NCBI RefSeq assembly: GCF_001570865.1 | Contig: NZ_BCSM01000011.1 | Span: 1-64,000 of the forward strand | DNA: 64,000 bases | DNA from: Rothia kristinae NBRC 15354 | GTDB lineage: Bacteria; Actinomycetota; Actinomycetes; Actinomycetales; Micrococcaceae | Direction: 5' to 3' | Shown: positions 25,480-33,767 of the stretch, in pieces | Layout of the letters: the number at the start of each line of letters is the position of its first letter | Position numbering within the stretch: position 1 is the first letter of the stretch | Position numbers and translations under genes: made by a program | Notes under the pieces: generated by a model | Seen by the model: only the letters and a program-made list of their open reading frames with translations | What the model was told of the DNA's origin: nothing | Database searches by the model: none

Positions 25480-27255
25480 ATGGCCGCACGGGCATCGTCC
25501 TGGACCGCGCTGGGGACGGTGCTGCTGCTGGGCGCCGGTCTGCTCACCGGGTGCGCTCAGCGCGCCCCGGAGGTGACCGGGGCGATCCTCGACCACTACC
25601 GGGCGCAGGGCGTGCGGGAGCTGCTCGGGGAGCCGGTGGAGGATCAGCGCTGCGGGCTGCCCGGGGACGGCTGCGAGCAGGCCTTCCAGCGCGGGCGGAT
25701 CTTCTGTTCCCCGTCCAGCGGCGCCGCGCACCTGGTCGCCGGGCCGCTGCTGGACTGGGACACCGGCCACGGCGGCCCCGAGGGCGACTACGGGTGGCCC
25801 GCGGAATCCCTCGAGGCCGGGGCCCGCCAGCTGCGCACCGGTCACGCCGCCGACGGCGCCTCCTGGCTGCTGGTGCGCCGGGAGGGCTCGGGCGAAACGC
25901 CGGGGCGGAGCGCCGCGAGCGCCGCCACGCAGGAGCAGGACGCGGAGGAGTCCGACGACGGCGTCGTACCGGTCCGGACCAGCGGGGCGATCGGCGCGTA
26001 CTGGCTGGCTCACCGGGAGCAGCTGGGCGCCCCGAGCTCGCGCACCCCGGAGGGCGAGCGCTGCGACGAGGCGCCGACGCCGGTGTGCCGGCAGAGCTTC
26101 GACCGGGCGGACCTGCTGTGGGACGCCGCCCACGGGGCCCAGCCGCTGCGCGGGGCGTTCCGCGGGCGCTACGAGGAGGCGATGGGCGCGGCCGAGGCCC
26201 CGGAGCGCACGCTGCCGGGCGGCGTCGTGCTGCAGAGCTTCCTGGCCACGGACGGCACCCGGACCGTGCTGCGCTGAGGTGCCCGCGACGGCGTCGCCGT
26301 CGGCGCGCTGCACGGACGGGTGCAGGCCGATGAGCAGGGGTACCTCAGCGTGCTGCCGGAGCGGGGCCGGGAGGATCCCGCGCGGGCCCTGGACGCGGTG
26401 GCCGCCGTGCACGGGCTGGGCGAGGCCCGCGGGCCGGTGCAGCACGGGCCCGCCGGGGTGGTCTCCCGGGAGCACGCGGGTGGGGTCGCCGTGCTGAGCC
26501 CCGAGGGCACGGCCGTGGTGATGTCCGCGCCGGTGCTGCGGCAGTGGCTGCGCGGGCCCGCGCTGGTCGGGGCCCCGGTGGCCTCGGCCCGCGGGGAGGA
26601 CGGCCGGATCCGCACCCGCTTCACCGCGATGACGCTGGCCCACCACCCGGAGCGGACGGGGCTGGTGATGGCCGAGGATCAGGCCCTGGGAGCCGGGGAC
26701 GCCCTGGTGCTCGGGGATTCCCAGCTGCTGGACGGGGACCACGACGGCTCATGGGTGTCCCGCTCGATCCGCGCCCTGGGGTGGACCCCGCACTACCGGG
26801 CCCGCGGCGGGATCGGCGTGGTGGCGGACGGCTCGAAAGACCACTACGGCTCGTACCTGGACGGGGTGGCCGGCGGCCGGTGGGTGCTGCCCGCGGGGGA
26901 CCCGGGGTTGGTGTACGTGCAGGGCTCCGGCAACGACGTCGGGGTGGCCCCGGAGCGGCTGCGGGAGGGGACCGCTCGGCTGCTGCGCACGCTGAAGGAG
27001 GCGTATCCGCAGTCGCGGATCGTGCTCAGCGGGGTGATCTCCAAGAAGGGCGCGACGGCGCGGGACCGGGTGGCCGATGCCCTGGAGCAGGTGGCCCGGG
27101 CGGAGGGCGTGGAGTTCGTGCCCCTGCGCGGGAAGATCACCGAGTGGCACGCGGAGGGGGACCTGGTGGACGGGAAGCACTTCTCCGCCCCCACCGGCCA
27201 CGAGAAGATGGCCGCCGCCTACACCCCGCACCTGCGCGAGCGCCTGGCCCGCTGA
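25480..27255 (+). pseudogene. LGFP-repeat lipoprotein with SGNH hydrolase domain, split by in-frame TGA
   Basis: A single frame from ATG 25480 (GGGAGGG just upstream) to TAG/TGA at 27255 would encode about 591 residues but carries one internal stop, TGA at 26275-26277. Before it: signal peptide with lipobox LTGC (Cys25) and LGFP-like repeats (ILDHYRAQG...LGEPVEDQRC...). After it, coding continues in the same frame without loss of codon bias (GARDGVAVGALHGRVQADEQGYL...), with a further LGFP-like stretch (GGVAVLSPEG) and a C-terminal SGNH/GDSL hydrolase: block I LVLGDSQ, the GN pair in VQGSGNDV, and DGKHFSAPTGH with the catalytic D/H. The second half has no ribosome site of its own. A cell-wall-associated esterase is the likely ancestral role. 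Recent nonsense mutation, readthrough or sequencing error are all possible. Confidence 0.75.
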
Positions 27256-27280
27256 TCCTGGCCCGGCCTGCCGGATCGCG

Positions 27281-27345
27281 TTCGGGACCGGTTTGTCGAT
27301 TCGGGACGGGATATTCCGGTCCCGAAGCGACGAACCCGTCCCGAA
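27281..27345. repeat. 65-bp palindromic element, copy A
   Basis: An imperfect palindrome built from four TTCGGGAC/GTCCCGAA blocks: TTCGGGACCGGTTTGTCGA on the left mirrors the right end CGACGAACCCGTCCCGAA. It sits 25 nt after the SGNH gene and 34 nt before the end of the convergent membrane-protein gene. A second copy is at 42544. It probably also ends transcription from both sides. Confidence 0.8.
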
Positions 27346-27379
27346 ACGTCGTCGGGGGCGCGCCCGGCCCCGGCCCGGG

Positions 27380-27847
27380 TCAGGCGGCGGGGGCGGTGGA
27401 GGCGGTCACGGCGATGAACAGGGCCAGGGAGAGCAGCATCCCCACGGGCCCGGCCACCCCGGCGGCCCACACCCAGGCGCGCCGGTAGCCGCGGGCCAGG
27501 CCGATAGCCAGCAGCAGGAAGCCGATGAGCACCAGCGCCGCCCAGAGCACCTGGGAGGCCAGGGCGATCAGGGGCAGGGCGTACTCGCTGTACTGCCCGG
27601 CCTCGAAGGCCTCCTTCATGGCCGTGTAGGAGGATTCCAGCTGCACCCGCACCAGCACCACCGCCCCCAGCAGGGAGGCGAACACGGAGAAGATCACCCC
27701 GATCAGGCTCAGCGTCGCCCCGACGACGGCGGTGCGCCGCCCGCGCACGGGACGCTCCAGCGGCGCGCCCTCCGGGACGTATTCGGTGCCGGGGATCTCC
27801 GGCGCGGCGGGGCGGCGGGCAGAGCGTCGGCTGGTGCGGCGGGCCAT
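27380..27847 (-). CDS. Hypothetical membrane protein, four helices
   Basis: 155 residues: a basic N-terminus (MARRTSRRSARRP), then four hydrophobic segments (about 38-60, 82-103, 107-123, 130-150). I do not recognise the family. ATG 27847 is well supported by GAGGAGGAG 7 nt upstream. It is divergent from the P-type ATPase gene with a 204-nt gap containing that gene's promoter. Confidence 0.7.
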   Translation of the reverse strand: MARRTSRRSARRPAAPEIPGTEYVPEGAPLERPVRGRRTAVVGATLSLIGVIFSVFASLLGAVVLVRVQLESSYTAMKEAFEAGQYSEYALPLIALASQVLWAALVLIGFLLLAIGLARGYRRAWVWAAGVAGPVGMLLSLALFIAVTASTAPAA

Positions 27848-28008
27848 GCGATCTCCTCCTCGGGAAGCGAGTGGGCTCCTGGTGCGTGCGGGGGCGCCTC
27901 CCAGGATCTCACGAGCCCCCGCCCGACGCCGCGCACCGCGCACCACCGGCGGCCCGGGGACCACCCCGGGGACGGCGTCGGCTCCGGTCCGGGCGGGGTG
28001 CTCGCGGA

Positions 28009-28014
28009 TAGACT
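28009..28014 (+). promoter_or_regulatory. -10 hexamer TAGACT before P-type ATPase gene
   Basis: TAGACT 38 nt before the ATPase start, the same hexamer as in front of the purine genes and of the gene at 43723. No convincing -35. Confidence 0.45.
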
Positions 28015-28051
28015 GGGCGGCGCAGCACCCCCACCCCAGCCGAGGAGAGCG

Positions 28052-30562
28052 ATGAGCGTCCGGACCCACCAGGCACCCGCCCTCCCCCGGGCCGACGACG
28101 CCGAGCTGGTCCGCACCGGACTCACCGCCGAGCAGGTGGCCGCCCGCCGCGAGCGCGGCCTGACCAACACCCAGCCCACCACCACCTCCCGCAGCGTGTG
28201 GGCGATCATCCGCACCCACCTGCTCACCCTGTTCAACCTGATCCTCGGGCTGTGCGCGGCCGTCATCATCGCGCTGGGCCGGTGGCTGGACCTGCTGTTC
28301 TCCCTAGCGGCGCTGAGCAACATCGTCATCGGCTTCATCCAGGAGTTCTCCGCCAAGCGCAAGCTGGACCGGATCGCCCTGCTGCGTCGGGACCCGGCGC
28401 GGGTGGTGCGCGGCGGCGAGGTCGTCGAGGTGGCGCTGGAGGAGCTGGTGCTGGACGACGTCCTGGTGCTCACCCGGGGGGATCAGGTCCCGGCCGACGG
28501 CGAGGTTCTCACCGCGGACGGGCTGGACCTGGACGAGTCCCTGCTGACCGGGGAGAACGACCCGGTGACCAAGAGCCCCGGGGACACAGTGCTGTCCGGC
28601 TCCTCGGTGACCGGCGGGTCCGGGCGGGTGCGCCTGAGCGCCGTCGGCTCCCGCTCCCACGCCGCCTCCCTGGCGGCCGAGGCGCGCACCTTCCGACCGA
28701 TCTTCTCCGAGCTGCGCGCCGGGATGCAGCAGGTGGTGCGGTGGCTGAGCTGGGCGCTGGTGCCGATCGTGGCGGTGGTGCTCAACGGGCAGATGCAGGC
28801 CGTGGGCGGGTGGCACGCGGCGTTCGCCACCGGGGCGTGGCGCGATGCCCTGGTGGTCGCGGTGTCCTCGGTGGCGTCGATGGTCCCGCAGGGGCTGGCG
28901 CTGATGACCACGATCGCCTTCGCGGTGGCCGCGGTGAAGCTGGCCCAGGACGAGGTGCTGATCCAGGAGCAGCCGGCCGTGGAGGTGCTGGCGCGGGTGG
29001 ACACGGTGTGCTTCGACAAGACGGGCACCCTCACGGAGGGCGGGGTCTCCTTCGACGCCGTGCACCCCCTGGACCCCGCCGATGCGGGGAAGACCGAGAC
29101 TCCCGCAGGCGCCGCGGCGGCCCTGGCGTGGTTCGGCGCGGACCCGCACGCCAACCCCACGGCGGCGGCCCTGGCCGAGGGCTTCCCGGAGGCGCCCGCG
29201 GAGGATCCGGAAGGTGTGCTGCCGTTCTCCTCCGCGCACCGCTTCTCCGGGGTGCAGCTGCCCGGGGCGGGGGCGTGGCTGCTGGGCGCCCCGGAGGCCC
29301 TGCTGGCCCCGTCGGCCCTGGCCGATCCGGACCGCTATGACGCCGCCCGAGCCCGGGCGCGGGAGCTTGCGGCGTCGGGGCTGCGCACCCTGGTGCTCTC
29401 CCGGGCGCAGGCCCTGGCCCGGGGGCGGGACGGGAAGCCCGGCCAGGAGCTGCCCGGTGACCAGGAGCCGGTGCTGCTGGTGACCTTCCGGGAGCAGGTG
29501 CGCACCGACGCCCGGGAGACCCTGGAGTTCTTCACCCAGCAGGGCATCGCCGCGAAGGTGATCTCCGGGGACAACCCGGCGACGGTCGCGGCGGCGGCCC
29601 GCCAGGCCGGGGTGGACCTGCAGGGGGAGGCCGTGGATGCCTCCGCCCTGCCGGAGGAGGGCCCGCAGCTGGCGGAGGCGGTGCGCGAGCACGCCGTGTT
29701 CGGGCGGGTCTCTCCCGCACAGAAGCGGAACATGGTGCGAGCCCTGCAGGAGGACGGGCACGTCGTCGCCATGACCGGGGACGGGATCAACGACGCCCTG
29801 GCCCTGAAGTACGCGGACCTGGGGATCGCGATGGGCAACGCCGCGCCGGCCACCAAGGCGGTGTCCCGGCTGGTGCTGCTGGACGGGCAGTTCTCCCGGC
29901 TGCCGGCGGTGCTGGCGGAGGGGCGGAAGATCATCGCGAACATCGAGCGGGTCACGCACCTGTTCCTGTCCAAGACGGCGTTCGCGGTGCTGATGGGGGT
30001 CACGCTGGGGCTGCTGGCGTGGACCTTCCCGTTCCTGCCGCGCCAGTACTCCACGGCGGATCTGCTGATGCTGGGCGGGCCCACCTTCGTGCTGACCATG
30101 CTGCCCAACAACCAGCGGTACGTGCAGGGGTTCCTGCGCCGGGCCCTGCACTTCGCGCTGCCGAACGCGGTGATCGTGACGGCGGCGGTGGTGGCGGTCA
30201 ACGGGTACACCCTGTTCGCCGATCCCACCCCGGTGGGCACGCGCGCGGTGCAGACGGCGAGCTTCCTGGTGCTGGTGCTGGTGGGCCTGTGGATCCTGTG
30301 CGTGGGCTCCCGACCCCTGACCCTGGCGCGGGCGGGGCTGCTGGCGGCGATGTACGCGGGTCTGGTCCTGGTGCTCACGGTCCCGATCTCCCGGTGGTAC
30401 CACGAGTTCCAGATCCCGGATGCGGACCTGCTGGCGGTGGCCCTGGGCGTGGGTGCGCTCGGGTGCGCGCTGGTGGAGGCGAACTTCCGGTGGCACCGGC
30501 GGTGGCTGCGCCGCACCCAGCCGCAGGCCGTCGACGCCGCCGCGGCCGCAGGCCAGCTGTAG
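28052..30562 (+). CDS. Cation-translocating P-type ATPase (CtpE-like)
   Basis: 836-residue membrane pump. The phosphorylation motif CFDKTGTLTEG lies near residue 312, the actuator-domain LDESLLTGEND near 166, the hinge MTGDGINDALALKYADLGIAMGN near 576, and membrane helix 4 carries SSVASMVPQGLALMTTIAF. The MVPQGL variant of helix 4 and about ten helices with no heavy-metal N-terminal domain fit the CtpE-like group of mycobacterial and actinobacterial pumps, for which Ca2+ uptake has been proposed. ATG 28052 has GAGGAG 6 nt upstream. Single gene followed by the PTS leader. Ion specificity is inferred from similarity only. Confidence 0.88.
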   Translation: MSVRTHQAPALPRADDAELVRTGLTAEQVAARRERGLTNTQPTTTSRSVWAIIRTHLLTLFNLILGLCAAVIIALGRWLDLLFSLAALSNIVIGFIQEFSAKRKLDRIALLRRDPARVVRGGEVVEVALEELVLDDVLVLTRGDQVPADGEVLTADGLDLDESLLTGENDPVTKSPGDTVLSGSSVTGGSGRVRLSAVGSRSHAASLAAEARTFRPIFSELRAGMQQVVRWLSWALVPIVAVVLNGQMQAVGGWHAAFATGAWRDALVVAVSSVASMVPQGLALMTTIAFAVAAVKLAQDEVLIQEQPAVEVLARVDTVCFDKTGTLTEGGVSFDAVHPLDPADAGKTETPAGAAAALAWFGADPHANPTAAALAEGFPEAPAEDPEGVLPFSSAHRFSGVQLPGAGAWLLGAPEALLAPSALADPDRYDAARARARELAASGLRTLVLSRAQALARGRDGKPGQELPGDQEPVLLVTFREQVRTDARETLEFFTQQGIAAKVISGDNPATVAAAARQAGVDLQGEAVDASALPEEGPQLAEAVREHAVFGRVSPAQKRNMVRALQEDGHVVAMTGDGINDALALKYADLGIAMGNAAPATKAVSRLVLLDGQFSRLPAVLAEGRKIIANIERVTHLFLSKTAFAVLMGVTLGLLAWTFPFLPRQYSTADLLMLGGPTFVLTMLPNNQRYVQGFLRRALHFALPNAVIVTAAVVAVNGYTLFADPTPVGTRAVQTASFLVLVLVGLWILCVGSRPLTLARAGLLAAMYAGLVLVLTVPISRWYHEFQIPDADLLAVALGVGALGCALVEANFRWHRRWLRRTQPQAVDAAAAAGQL

Positions 30563-30664
30563 CCCCTCCCCGCGGGCCCCGGCGGCAGATGGTTTCGCGA
30601 GCAGCCATGGGCCGGGCGGTGAACGGGGTGCGGAAACAGTCCGGCACGGGGCCTGCCGAGCGTC

Positions 30665-30670
30665 TATACT
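30665..30670 (+). promoter_or_regulatory. -10 hexamer TATACT before PTS leader
   Basis: TATACT is the best -10 hexamer seen in the window. It places transcription start near 30677, about 34 nt before the RAT sequence and 200 nt before the PTS start codon. The -35 region is poor, which fits control mainly by antitermination. Confidence 0.6.
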
Positions 30671-30710
30671 GGGGGCCGAGCGGCGGCCCCCTGAGGCCGT
30701 CGGATCCTCA

Positions 30711-30828
30711 GGATTGTTACTGACGATCAGGCAAGACCTGGGTCTCCCAACCGCATGAGCAGCGCCTGCGTGCGCCACAAGGACCGTGGCTCGCGCGCGC
30801 CGTCGTGCCCCCGGGAGGCTCAGGTCTT
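30711..30828 (+). promoter_or_regulatory. RAT antiterminator overlapping a terminator (LicT/BglG type)
   Basis: Positions 30711-30739 read GGATTGTTACTG, then ACGATC, then AGGCAAGACCT: a near-perfect ribonucleic antiterminator as in the E. coli bgl and B. subtilis licS/bglP leaders. Its 3' end is also the left arm of a 16-bp terminator stem (30733-30748 with 30813-30828, two G-U pairs, then UUCGU). The two structures are mutually exclusive. A BglG/LicT-family antiterminator protein, switched by PTS phosphorylation, should stabilise the RAT hairpin and let transcription proceed when the sugar is present. The 64-nt terminator loop is unusually long. Confidence 0.85.
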
Positions 30829-30879
30829 TCGTGTATCTGCCCCGGGAAGCGCCCGGGCACTCGCACCAAGGAGCGACAC

Positions 30880-33087
30880 ATGGATCACCAGAAGACGGCG
30901 CAGTCCGTCCTTGACGGGCTGGGTGGGCCCGAGAACATCAACTACTTCACCCACTGCGCCACGCGCCTGCGCGTGACGCTCAACGACAAGTCCAAGGTGG
31001 ACAAGCCCGCCATCGAGAAGACCGACGGCGTGCTCTCCGTGATCGAGCAGTCCGGGCAGACCCAGGTGGTCATCGGCAACGAGGTCGCGGATGTCTACGA
31101 CGCCATGGCCAAGATGCCCGGGATGGAGAAGGAAGGCGGCTCCGCGCAGAAGCCGGCCGCCGGCGAGGGCGCCGGGGACGAGAAGAAGGCCGGGATCATC
31201 ACCCGGATGTTCGACGTCCTCTCGGACTCCTTCCGCCCCGTCCTGTGGGCCCTGCTGGGCTCCTCCATGATCCTCACGCTGATCGTGCTGCTGCAGACCC
31301 TCGGCGTGTTCGGGCACTACACCAACTTCCAGGGCGAGTCCGTGACCGTGGACCTGGTCAACGGGCCCAAGCTCGGCGACGACGCCCTCAACGCGGACAT
31401 GCTCAACCAGTGGCGTGCCCAGTTCCCGTTCTGGTTCATCATCCTGGGTGCGGCCCTGTCCGTGCTGAACTTCATGCCCATCATGGTGGGTGCGACGGCG
31501 GCCAAGCGGCTCGGCGCCAACATGTGGGTGGGTGCCGCGATCCCCGCGGCCCTGATGACCGACGCCTTCAAGGGCCTGTCCGACATGGCCGGGGGCGCTG
31601 ACCACATCACCCTGTTCCACATCGGCGGCTTGGACGTGCCGCTGTACCTGTTCAACTACACCGGGCAGATCTTCCCGCCCCTGTTCGCGGTGGCGCTGCT
31701 GGCCCCGCTGGAGCGGCTGCTGAAGAAGGTCATCCCGAACATGCTGCACATGGTCTTCGTGCCCATGATCTCCCTGCTGATCATGGTCCCGCTGACCGCG
31801 CTGATCATCGGGCCCATCGGCGTGAAGCTGGGTCTGGGCATCTCCGACGTGTTCCAGTGGCTCAACGACATCAACCCCGCCATCGTGGGTGTGGTGGTCG
31901 CCGGGTCCTACCTGTTCATGGTGCCCCTGGGCCTGCACTGGCCGCTGAACGCCGTGATGATCTCCAACCTGTCCACCCTGGGCTACGACTTCATCCAGTC
32001 CCCGATGGCCGCATACAACTTCGCGGTGTTCGGCGTGGTCACCGGTGTGGCCATCCGCGCCAAGCGGGACAAGGAGCTGCGTCAGACGGCCACGGGTGCG
32101 GCGGTCTCCGGTCTGCTGGGCGGCATCTCCGAGCCGTCCCTGTACGGCGTGGTGCTGCGGTACAAGCGCGTGTTCCCGCTGATCCTGGTGCCCGCGATGA
32201 TCGCCGGCGGTCTGATCTCCTGGATGGGCGTGCGCTCCTACGCCTTCGCGTTCACCTCCCTGCTGTCCATCCCCGCGATGCAGCCGATCCCGCTGTTCTG
32301 CATCGGCCTGGCCATCGCCTTCTTCGGCGGTATGGCCGGGGTGCTGATCTTCGGCTTCCGCTCCAAGGATCAGCGCGAGGCGGATCTGGCCAAGCAGAAC
32401 CTGGCCGCGGATGAGGTACCCACCGAATCCAACGCCCCGGATCTGGTGGCCGCCCCGGCCGGCGCCGTGGCCGCGGCCGCCGGCGGCACCGCGGTGGGTG
32501 CCGCGGGCACGGCCGGCGCCGGGACGGGCGAGGGCGTGTCCTCCACCCGCGACGACGCCGGCTCCGCCAGCGCCGAGCCCGCGAAGCCCGCCGCCCCGGC
32601 GAAGCCGAAGCCGACCTACGAGCCCGGCACCGAGCTGAGCGTCGGCTCCCCGCTGGAGGGCAAAGCCGTGGCCCTGTCCGAGGTCCCGGACCCGATCTTC
32701 TCCGCGGGGAAGCTGGGTCAGGGCGTGGCCATCGAGCCGACCGGCAACACCGTCTACGCCCCGGCCGACGCCAAGGTCATCGCGACCCCGGGGTCCGGGC
32801 ACGCGATGGGTCTGCGGCTGGACAACGGCGTGGAGCTGCTGGTCCACGTCGGCATCGACACCGTGAACCTGGGCGGGGAGGGCTTCGAGGTCCTCGTGTC
32901 CAAGGGCGATGAGGTCACCGCCGGGCAGGAGCTGTACCGCTTCGACCGGCAGGTCATCAAGGACGCCGGGTACCCGCTGATCACCCCGGTGCTGGTGACC
33001 AACACCCCCAAGTACGCCAGCGTGGAGGGTCGCCCGGCCGACGCCGTGACCCCCGGGGACGCGGTCATCACGGTGACCACCAAGTAG
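30880..33087 (+). CDS. PTS beta-glucoside/sucrose-type transporter, EIIBCA
   Basis: 735-residue sugar permease/kinase in B-C-A order. EIIB (1-85) has the phosphorylated cysteine in THCATRLRV (Cys26). EIIC (about 108-510) has ten or so helices with GGISEPSLYGVVLRYK. After an Ala/Pro/Lys linker (about 515-590), EIIA carries the active histidine in LLVHVGIDTV (His656). The B-C-A order marks the beta-glucoside/sucrose/trehalose branch of the glucose superfamily; the sugar is not readable. ATG 30880 has AAGGAG 7 nt upstream. The RAT leader predicts induction by an antiterminator, but no bglG-like gene, phospho-glucosidase or other PTS gene is in this window. Confidence 0.92.
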   Translation: MDHQKTAQSVLDGLGGPENINYFTHCATRLRVTLNDKSKVDKPAIEKTDGVLSVIEQSGQTQVVIGNEVADVYDAMAKMPGMEKEGGSAQKPAAGEGAGDEKKAGIITRMFDVLSDSFRPVLWALLGSSMILTLIVLLQTLGVFGHYTNFQGESVTVDLVNGPKLGDDALNADMLNQWRAQFPFWFIILGAALSVLNFMPIMVGATAAKRLGANMWVGAAIPAALMTDAFKGLSDMAGGADHITLFHIGGLDVPLYLFNYTGQIFPPLFAVALLAPLERLLKKVIPNMLHMVFVPMISLLIMVPLTALIIGPIGVKLGLGISDVFQWLNDINPAIVGVVVAGSYLFMVPLGLHWPLNAVMISNLSTLGYDFIQSPMAAYNFAVFGVVTGVAIRAKRDKELRQTATGAAVSGLLGGISEPSLYGVVLRYKRVFPLILVPAMIAGGLISWMGVRSYAFAFTSLLSIPAMQPIPLFCIGLAIAFFGGMAGVLIFGFRSKDQREADLAKQNLAADEVPTESNAPDLVAAPAGAVAAAAGGTAVGAAGTAGAGTGEGVSSTRDDAGSASAEPAKPAAPAKPKPTYEPGTELSVGSPLEGKAVALSEVPDPIFSAGKLGQGVAIEPTGNTVYAPADAKVIATPGSGHAMGLRLDNGVELLVHVGIDTVNLGGEGFEVLVSKGDEVTAGQELYRFDRQVIKDAGYPLITPVLVTNTPKYASVEGRPADAVTPGDAVITVTTK

Positions 33088-33107
33088 TCCCACCCGGCGC
33101 ACAGCAC

Positions 33108-33164
33108 GACGGCGCCCGCCTCCTCTCGGATCCCCAGCGGGTCCGGGAGGGGGCGGGCGCCGTC
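33108..33164 (+). terminator. Terminator after PTS gene
   Basis: GACGGCGCCCGCC (33108-33120) pairs perfectly with GGCGGGCGCCGTC (33152-33164); part of the 31-nt interior (TCGGA...TCCGGGA) pairs further. It lies 20 nt after the stop and also before the end of the convergent thioesterase gene. Confidence 0.8.
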
Positions 33165-33190
33165 TCGCGTCTGGGGGCTGCCGGGGCCGT

Positions 33191-33664
33191 TCAGGCCCGC
33201 AGGTGCCGCTGCAGGGTGCGACGCTGCTCCGGGCTCAGACGCACCAGCCCGCCGTCGGGCCGGACGAAGGCCAGCACGGTGCTCGCCGCACAGCACGCGG
33301 TCCCGGTCGCGGCATCGCACACCCGGTAGCCCACGGTGAGGCTGGCCGGGGTGACCCGCTGGACCCACACCTCCACCCGGGCCGGATCGCCTCGGTAGGG
33401 CAGGGGCGAGCGGTACTTCACGGTGTGCTCGGCCACCAGCGCCTGGGTGCCCGCGGGCAGGTCCGCGAACACGGGGATGGGCACCTCCTGGCGACGCTGC
33501 TCCGGGACCTCGCCCGCGCTGGGCGGGGCGCCGAAGGCCAGCGCGCGGGCCTCCTCCAGGATCCGCACGATCTGCACGTTGTTCACATGCCCGTACGCGT
33601 CCATGTCCCCCCAGCGCAGGGGGACCTCCAGGATCACGGGCTCGGGATCGACTGCTGCACTCAT
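33191..33664 (-). CDS. Acyl-CoA thioesterase, 4HBT hot-dog family
   Basis: 157-residue hot-dog-fold protein. VPLRWGDMDAYGHVNNVQIVRILEEAR (about 13-39) is the 4-hydroxybenzoyl-CoA thioesterase signature with the catalytic Asp and the GHVNN turn. It hydrolyses an unidentified acyl-CoA. ATG 33664 has no ribosome site, but TAGAGT (minus strand, 33672-33677) ends 7 nt before it, so a leaderless transcript is likely. Monocistronic. Confidence 0.88.
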   Translation of the reverse strand: MSAAVDPEPVILEVPLRWGDMDAYGHVNNVQIVRILEEARALAFGAPPSAGEVPEQRRQEVPIPVFADLPAGTQALVAEHTVKYRSPLPYRGDPARVEVWVQRVTPASLTVGYRVCDAATGTACCAASTVLAFVRPDGGLVRLSPEQRRTLQRHLRA

Positions 33665-33767
33665 GCCACCCACTCTAGGAGCGCGCTCCGCCCGCGCGCT
33701 CCCGCGAACCGGCCCCTGAGTCAGCAGGCCGGGGGCCCGGCCCGCCCGCGCCGGACCGCGCCGCGCC

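Noticed and set aside
28304-33102. Long minus-strand frames opposite the P-type ATPase and PTS genes
   Set aside because: Compositional shadows with no domains; the plus-strand genes have full motif sets.
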